This document shows positions 58,980-64,000 of a stretch of DNA of 64,000 bases, one piece after another (the first letter of the stretch is position 1; each line of letters starts with the position of its first letter). Made by a program: the position numbers and the translations under genes. The notes beneath the pieces were generated by a model. That model was given only the letters and a program-made list of their open reading frames with translations, was not told the DNA's origin and made no database searches. This DNA is from Pseudomonadota bacterium (GTDB lineage: Bacteria > Myxococcota_A > UBA796 > CAJQPC01): positions 1 to 64,000 of the forward strand of contig JAAESX010000347.1 of assembly GCA_024228935.1 (NCBI GenBank). Direction: 5' to 3'.

Positions 58980-59780
58980 ATGTCTTGGACCCTTCTCGCT
59001 CTCACGCTGACCGCATGCGGCCCGCAGCCGGCCTCGGTGACCATCCAGGGGCTCGACCAGGCACCGAAGGAAGGCGACCGGATCGAGCTCTCGGCACAGG
59101 TCCTGGACGGCGCCGGCGCCGAGCTGGCCGACCAGGAGATCGCATGGGCCGTGACGCCGACCGAGGCGGCGCAGCTCGACGGACAGACGCTGGTGGTGAG
59201 CGCGGAAGGCCCGCTGTCCGTCACGGCGAGCGTCGGAGAGGTCTTGAGCACCGTGGACGTCGTGGTCCAGGCTGCGATCGTCGGCGAGTACGAGCGCGAG
59301 ACGTATCCACTGAAGGGTATGCGGCTGCGTATCGGTGATCGCGGCGGCGACCTGGTCGCGGAGATCACGCGCCCGCCGAACGACGACGACGAGGCCCGCG
59401 CCTGGAGCAACGAACGGCGCGTTGCGGCGCTGGATGCGAAGCAGAAGAAGGCCCTCGATCGGAACAGGACGCTGCAGGACTACGTCGCCGCCCTGGACAC
59501 CAAGAGCGTTCGCTGCAACGCCGAGTACTTCGCGGTCGGGCTCCACAAGCTCCGCGACTTCAAGCGGGTCGGGGACACGGAGTGGGAGGCGCAGTCCCTG
59601 GGGTCGGGTGAAGTCGAGGTCAAGCCGGACGTGGAGGCGTGCGAGAAGGCCGAGATGTCCTTCGACAGCACCATGGTCATCTCGCTGCAGCCCGACGGTT
59701 CGCTCGAGATCCGTGACATCGCGAGCGCGGACGAGTCCACAGGAGCGCGCCAACGCTGGGTCGCCGTCGAGTCGCCGTAG
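58980..59780 (+). CDS. lipoprotein of unknown function with Ig-like N-terminus
   Basis: This 266-residue lipoprotein (LTLTAC, then Gly) has an N-terminal ~95-residue bacterial Ig-like (Big-type) domain (GDRIELSAQVLDGAGAELAD, TVDVVVQAA), followed by a charged domain with WSNERRVAALDAKQKKALDR and a C-terminal beta part (VISLQPDGSLEIRDIA). It contains two internal cysteines (VRCNAE, EACEKA). It follows the LGN-motif gene after 71 bases. Family not recognised. Confidence 0.78.
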   Translation: MSWTLLALTLTACGPQPASVTIQGLDQAPKEGDRIELSAQVLDGAGAELADQEIAWAVTPTEAAQLDGQTLVVSAEGPLSVTASVGEVLSTVDVVVQAAIVGEYERETYPLKGMRLRIGDRGGDLVAEITRPPNDDDEARAWSNERRVAALDAKQKKALDRNRTLQDYVAALDTKSVRCNAEYFAVGLHKLRDFKRVGDTEWEAQSLGSGEVEVKPDVEACEKAEMSFDSTMVISLQPDGSLEIRDIASADESTGARQRWVAVESP

Positions 59781-59795
59781 GCTGCGCACGGCCCG

Positions 59796-59823
59796 GCCGT
59801 CCGGGGAGCCACCCCCGGACGGC
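59796..59823. terminator. GC-rich hairpin between convergent genes
   Basis: GCCGTCCGGGG pairs perfectly with CCCCGGACGGC around a six-base loop: an 11-bp stem placed exactly between the end of the lipoprotein gene (59780) and the end of the reverse-strand beta-helix gene (59831). There is no T tract on either side, so it may work as a Rho-independent-like barrier in both directions or only as an mRNA 3' end structure. Confidence 0.65.
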
Positions 59824-59830
59824 GGGCGGA

Positions 59831-61660
59831 CTACCAGCTCCCGCCGCTGGGCCCACCGTAGGCGCCGATGTCGCTGACCGAGCCGTCCACATCCAGGATC
59901 TCGGGGTCTCCCGCGTCGATGAGAGCGGACCCGCTCGCCAGCTCCAGGGTGTCCTGGTCGGCATGCCCGGGGTCCACCTCGAGCGTCGTCAGGCCCAGGC
60001 TCTCGCCGTAGCCGTCGGCGAACAGGGGGCCGTCGCCGCTCTGGAACACGTTGCCGTGGTCCCAGGAGAAGATCCCGCTGTCCGGCTCGTCCAGCCCGTA
60101 CGCTGCGTAGACGACGGGGCCGTTCACCACGTCGCCGAAGCTGTTCGTGGACACGTTCGTGTTGGTGAACGCCATGTCGGCTCGCCAGTCGCCGTGCGCG
60201 AACCCGCCGTCCGTCGACTGGAAGTCGAAGTCGTTGTACGACATGTCGACGTTGGTGACCTGGATCTCGCCGCTGTACCCGTACAGGAACCCGCCGGCCA
60301 TGTAGACGCCGTCGGCGAACCCGTTGTTCGCCATCACCACGTTCTCGATTCGGGTGCTGCCGTCGCCGGTGTAGAACCCGGCGCCGTAGACGTACAGAGG
60401 CACGCCCGAGAAGCTGTTGTTCGAGAAGTCGACATTCCGCACGGTAACGTCGCTGTTCCCGTAGCCCTCGATGTACCCGATCCCGCCGTAGACCTGGCCG
60501 TAGCTGTAGTCGAACGTGATGTCGTTGTTCCGGAACGCCAGGTTCTCGAAGGTCTGCTCGTTGCCGTAGCTGTAGCTGTTGACCAGCGCGCCGCTGAAGC
60601 TGTAGTGGCTGGCGAAGGTGTTGTCGTGCACGTCGACGTTGCGCATCGTGAGGTCGCTTCCCTCGGCGTAGACCACGCCCCAGAAGTTGCCGGTCAGGTC
60701 GCTGTCGTGCACCTCGAGCCCGTCGACGTCGAGCGTCCCGTACTGCACATACGCCAGCAGCGCGCCCACGGAGCTGTATTCATAGGTGCTCGTCGTCTTC
60801 ACGCCGGTGAGCTCGACGTCGCGGGCCACGACCTCGCCGCCGTAGTTGCTGTACACGACCATCCCGTAGCAGGACGACGACGCGCAGCTCAGACCGTCGA
60901 CGAGGATGTCGTCGAGCAGGACCGAGGAGCCGTAGCTGGAGTACAGGACGCCGCCGTAGCTGCCGTTCGTGCCGAGGGACGACAGGGTCATGTCGATGAG
61001 GCCCAGGTGGTGCTCGTCGTCGTAGTGGGCGAACAGCCAGCTGCCGCCGCCGGACAGCTCGACGTCACCCGAGCCTTCGAACGTGATGCTCTTCTCCAGC
61101 TCGATGTTCGCTTCGTAGTACTCGCCGGGCGAGACACAGATGTGGTCGCCGTCGGCCGCGGACTCTGTCGCGTCCGAGAACGAACCGAAGTCGGCCGGGA
61201 TCCAGCCGTCGAAGTCGATCTGGCCGTCGCAGTCGTTGTCGATCCCGTCACGACCTCGGGGGTTCCGGGCGACAGGGTGCCGTCGCCGTCGTCGCAGTCC
61301 GTGCTGACGTCGACGTACCCCTCGGGCGCTTCACAGGCGTCCACCGTGTCCTCGAGCGAGCCGTCGCCGTCGCCGTCGCCATAGAACACCAGCGCGTCAC
61401 TGGCGCCGTTGTCGATAGATCCGTCACAGTCGTCGTCCAGCCCGTTGCAGAGCTCCTCGCCGCCGGGGAAGGTCAGGCTATCTGCATCGTCGCAGTCGTA
61501 CGCGTTGTCGACGTACCCCTGGGCGGCGTCGCACGCGTCCAGCGGAAAGTCAGCGCCGCCGAAGCCGTCGCCGTCGAAGTCCAGGTACCAGGTACCAGGC
61601 CTCCGCACAGTCTTCCGAGGAGTCGCCGTTGCAGGCGAAGAGCGCGAGGATCATGAGCAT
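59831..61660 (-). pseudogene. MopE-like Asp-rich / beta-helix surface lipoprotein, two frameshifts
   Basis: The start at 61660 gives MLMILALFAC (lipobox) then EDCAEAWYL. A 7-bp tandem duplication (ccaggta twice, 61581-61594) shifts the frame; removing one copy gives EAWYLDFDGDGFGGADF. MopE-type metal-binding repeats follow (NGLDDDCDGSIDNG, DCDDGDGTLSPGTPEV). A one-base loss near 61250 breaks the expected CDGIDNDCDGQID. The rest, intact to 59831, is a Tyr/Ser/Asn-rich right-handed beta-helix (RNVDFSNNSFSGVPLYVYG, VTNVDMSYNDFDF) ending DIGAYGGPSGGSW. The repaired protein would be ~607 residues, likely surface-displayed. Confidence 0.82.
61581..61599. repeat. 7-bp tandem duplication inside the beta-helix gene
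   Basis: Two copies of ccaggta plus a partial third. The extra seven bases throw the MopE-like gene out of frame just after its lipobox; removing one copy restores a smooth protein. The sister gene at 61689 has the single-copy form (WYLDFDDDGYGG). Confidence 0.8.
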
Positions 61661-61688
61661 GTGTGTTCTCCCAGGTTCAGGTCAGGCC

Positions 61689-61955
61689 TCAGGTGGTCTG
61701 CTTGCCAGACCAGTCGAGGTCGTCGACGATGCCGCTGCAGTCGTCGTCCAGGCCGTTGTCGACCTCGTCCCCACCAGGAAACGTCAGGCTGTCCGTGTCG
61801 TCGCAGTCCAGGTCGTTGGCGACGAAGCCGGCCGGAGCCACGCAGGCCTCGACCGCCATCTCACCGCCGTAGCCGTCGTCGTCGAAGTCCAGGTACCAGA
61901 GGTCCTGGCAGTCGGGGGTCGAGGCGCAGGCGAGGAGTGCGAGGAGTGCGAACAT
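61689..61955 (-). CDS. small MopE-like Asp-rich lipoprotein
   Basis: This 88-residue lipoprotein (LLALLAC) has one putative metal-binding unit (WYLDFDDDGYGG, LDCDDTDSLTFPGGDEVDNG, LDDDCSGIVDD) of the MopE type. It matches the first repeat of the neighbouring 59831-61660 gene and may be a truncated duplicate of it or a stand-alone calcium/copper-binding surface protein. Confidence 0.8.
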   Translation of the reverse strand: MFALLALLACASTPDCQDLWYLDFDDDGYGGEMAVEACVAPAGFVANDLDCDDTDSLTFPGGDEVDNGLDDDCSGIVDDLDWSGKQTT

Positions 61956-62011
61956 GCCGTCTCCGAGTGGTTCACCTGGACATCAAGGGTGTCCGTGCGC
62001 ATGAGTTTCCG

Positions 62012-62890
62012 ATGCGACTCCAAGACACCGGCTGGACCCCGCCCCAGCACACCGACATCCCGCTGCGCGAACAGGCCGACTGGACAGCTCCCATCGGGCG
62101 GATCGCCGCCGAGCTGGGCCTGCAGCCGGGCGTGATGTTTCCGACGGGATCCGATGTCGTCTAGGGCGACGGCCAGACGGTCATCAAGCTCAGCCGCCCG
62201 CGCTGGGCGGCCGAGATCGAGGCCGAGGCCCGCATGCTCCGACGGGTCGAGCTGTCGGTTCAGACCCCCGAGGTCCTGGCCACCGGCACCGTCGAGGGGT
62301 GGCCCTTCGTCGTGATGACGCACGTCCCCGGGGTCGCCATCGCCGACGTCTGGCCTGGGCTCGGGCGAGCGGACCGCGACCGGGTGGCTGCCCAGATCGG
62401 CGAGCTGGTCCGCGAGCTCCATGCGCTGCCTGTCGACCCGGACCCCGAGTGGGGCCCGTGGATCGCGAAGCTCGAGGCGAGCGCACCAGGGCGCCACGAG
62501 GGGCCGGCCCACTTGATCGAGGAGATCCCGAGCTTCCTGGCGGAGACCCCACCGCTACCGCAGGTCCTGCTCCACACCGAGATCTACGACCAGCACGTCC
62601 TGGTCGACCCGGACAGCCTGGACGTCGTCTCGCTCATCGACTTCGCGGACGGCCGCGTCGGAGACCCCCGCTACGAGCTGCCGGCGCTGGTCGAGCTGTT
62701 GTTCCGCGAGGACCGAACGGCGCTACGGCACGCGCTGGACGCCACGGGCATCGACCTGGGCCCGAGGCCTGCCGAGGAGCTCCTGCGGTGGAGCCTCCGG
62801 CATCAGTTCGGTCAGCTCTCCCGCTGGCTGGCGTTCGTCGACGAGACGCCTCAGTGCATGGGGCACCTGGCCTCGTCGGTCGTGGGCTGA
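62012..62890 (+). pseudogene. aminoglycoside-phosphotransferase-fold protein interrupted by TAG
   Basis: From ATG 62012 the frame reads a kinase-like N-lobe (GLQPGVMFPTGSDVV), then TAG at 62162-62164, then continues in the same frame with GDGQTVIKLSRPRW, WPFVVMTHVPGVAI, LHTEIYDQHVLVDPDSL (catalytic-loop-like; the usual HxDxxxxN reads H-T-E-I-Y-D-Q) and SLIDFADGRVGDPRYELP (the Mg-binding DF...D). The whole would be ~292 residues. The single stop may be a true mutation or a sequence error. No other start after the stop has a good ribosome-binding site. Confidence 0.75.
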
Positions 62891-64000
62891 GGCGTCCGGC
62901 CGACCCGCGGCTCGAACACCACGGGCAAGCTGGTCTGGCTGCGGACGAACGAGGAACGCGCGCGCACACCGGGCTCGTCGGCGAGCTTCATGTCCGGTAG
63001 GCGCCGCAGGAGCGCCTGGACGGCCAGACGTGTGTCGAGCCGCGCCAGCGAGGCCCCCAGGCAGTAGTGCTTGCCGATGCCGAAGCTCAGGCTCGGGCGG
63101 TCCGGGTTGCGCTTCACGTCGAACCGATGGGGCTCCCCGAACACGCGGGGGTCGCGGTTCGCCGCCGGGTACAGCATCAGGATCTCGTCGCCCTTCTTCA
63201 GCGACTTGCCGTGCCACTCGAAGTCCTGCGTGAGCGTCCGCCGCATCCGCACGAAGGGGCAGGAGTAGCGAATCATCTCCTCGATGGCGGCCGTGATGGC
63301 CTCCTCGTCGTCGACGCGCTCAGCCAGCCAGGCCATCTGGTCCGGATGCTCCATCAGGGCTTGCATGCCCATCGAGATCGCCGAGCGGGTGGTCTCGCTC
63401 CCGCCGACCAGCAGCAGGCTGTGCTCGAAGACCAGCTTGTCCTCGGTCAGGCGCTCGCCGTCGAGCTCGGCCTTCAGCCACAGGCTCAACAGGTCCTCGC
63501 CGGGGTTGGCCTTCTTCTCGGCCAGCAGCTCCTCGTGGAACTCAGTGAAGTCGGCGAAGGCCTCGACGACCTCCTCGGTCACGGCGTCGGGGCCGCTGCC
63601 GCCCTGGACGTAGGTGTCGGTCCAGTCCAGGACCTGGTCGACCTTGTCCTCGGGGTAGCCGAGCATGTCCGCGATGATGCGAAACGGCATGGGCCGGGAG
63701 AAGTCCTTCACCAGGTCGGCGTGGCCCTTCTGCTCGAAGCGGTCGATGAGCTGCTCGCAGACCTCGCGGATGCGAGGCTCCATCTCGGCGATTCGGCGGG
63801 GGCTGAACCCCTTGGAGACCAGCCCGCGCTGGCAGGTGTGGGCCTTGCCGTCGAGGTTGATCATCGCCTCGTCCGGCCAGATGTCCATGCCGAGCTTGGG
63901 AATGACTCCTTCGCCGCTGCAGAAGATATCGGTCCGACGCGACACGAACACCAGGTCGTCGTAGCGGGCGACCGCCCACAGCTCGTTGATCTCGTCCCAG
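62851..64000 (-). CDS. cytochrome P450 (partial, runs off the right edge)
   Basis: The N-terminus lies beyond the window; the visible frame begins WDEINELWAVARYDDLVFVS at the edge. The I-helix LLLVGGSETTRSAI, K-helix AIEEMIRY (ExxR), and haem loop LSFGIGKHYCLGASLARLD (FGxGxHxCLG) are complete, so it should be an active monooxygenase. No ferredoxin partner or biosynthetic cluster is visible. It overlaps the phosphotransferase-like gene tail to tail by 40 bases. Confidence 0.95.
   Translation of the reverse strand, partial: WDEINELWAVARYDDLVFVSRRTDIFCSGEGVIPKLGMDIWPDEAMINLDGKAHTCQRGLVSKGFSPRRIAEMEPRIREVCEQLIDRFEQKGHADLVKDFSRPMPFRIIADMLGYPEDKVDQVLDWTDTYVQGGSGPDAVTEEVVEAFADFTEFHEELLAEKKANPGEDLLSLWLKAELDGERLTEDKLVFEHSLLLVGGSETTRSAISMGMQALMEHPDQMAWLAERVDDEEAITAAIEEMIRYSCPFVRMRRTLTQDFEWHGKSLKKGDEILMLYPAANRDPRVFGEPHRFDVKRNPDRPSLSFGIGKHYCLGASLARLDTRLAVQALLRRLPDMKLADEPGVRARSSFVRSQTSLPVVFEPRVGRTPQPTTDEARCPMH

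Noticed and set aside
39273..62164. Internal TAG codons as evidence for recoding (e.g. pyrrolysine)
   Set aside because: TAG ends many intact genes in this window (e.g. 4371, 23090, 45848, 47375), and no pyl genes are present.
1..64000. tRNA, rRNA, insertion sequences, integrases, CRISPR, replication origins
   Set aside because: I read for conserved tRNA arms, transposase or recombinase motifs and direct-repeat arrays and saw none; no mobile-element boundary is visible around the eCIS operon.

Overview
The window is very GC-rich DNA, almost wall-to-wall coding, with many GTG/TTG starts and tight stop-start overlaps. It looks like a Myxococcota (former Deltaproteobacteria) chromosome or metagenome contig. 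The signs are many short-signal lipoproteins, MopE-type Asp-rich repeat proteins, a MYXO-CTERM-like C-terminus, thrombospondin-3/OmpA proteins, a DUF1552/DUF1592 pair, an ASH/VWA surface protein and type IV pilins. The taxonomic call is inference; there is no rRNA or other marker gene here.

Region 1 (about 0.8-18.2 kb) is a single-strand operon for a phage-tail-like extracellular contractile injection system (eCIS). In order it encodes a small unknown protein, a DUF4255 tail terminator, a long sheath, a tube, a small tail-assembly protein, a DUF6760 mini-protein with no normal start, a second sheath, a second tube, a 1137-residue protein carrying an exact 13-residue repeat array, a LysM tube-initiator with a Gly/Lys tail, a gpD-like hub, gp25, baseplate J, a tail-I-like protein and an unknown baseplate-type protein. 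No AAA+ ATPase, PAAR tip, gp5-type spike, fibre or conventional tape measure is visible. On the opposite strand at the left edge a partial gene carries an LGN-type motif. A matching motif recurs 57 kb away in a degenerate M23-like protein (58.1 kb) directly behind a perfect sigma-54 promoter, making both candidate eCIS cargo.

Region 2 (18.2-33.5 kb) mixes pilin, envelope and lipoprotein genes. It includes a ubiquitin-fold / four-TM / C4HC3 zinc-finger protein, an RlpA lipoprotein, an OmpA/TSP3 protein, a reverse-strand cluster of Asp-rich, OmpA and VWA surface proteins, the N-end-rule transferase Bpt, a PqqB-like hydrolase, an alpha/beta-hydrolase lipoprotein, a methyltransferase and an RNase Z-like enzyme.

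Region 3 (33.5-52.3 kb) holds a Rossmann-fold protein, a lipase-like lipoprotein, an ArsS-like radical SAM enzyme, a pseudouridine synthase, an AAA ATPase, a four-gene unit with two paralogous beta-propeller lipoproteins flanking a third propeller and a barrel, the DUF1552/DUF1592 pair and a PAS-GAF histidine kinase.

Region 4 (52.3-57.8 kb) is a lipoate/2-oxoacid dehydrogenase operon (LipA, E1-beta, E2, E1-alpha, E3, FKBP). Its E1 subunits are short and lack expected cofactor residues.

Region 5 (57.8-64 kb) has the sigma-54-linked protein, small lipoproteins, a beta-helix MopE-like gene, a phosphotransferase-like gene and a partial cytochrome P450.

Six genes between 23 and 63 kb carry clear frameshifts, 7- and 10-bp tandem duplications or in-frame stops, and a seventh (37.0 kb) may. 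I found no such lesion in the eCIS or dehydrogenase operons.
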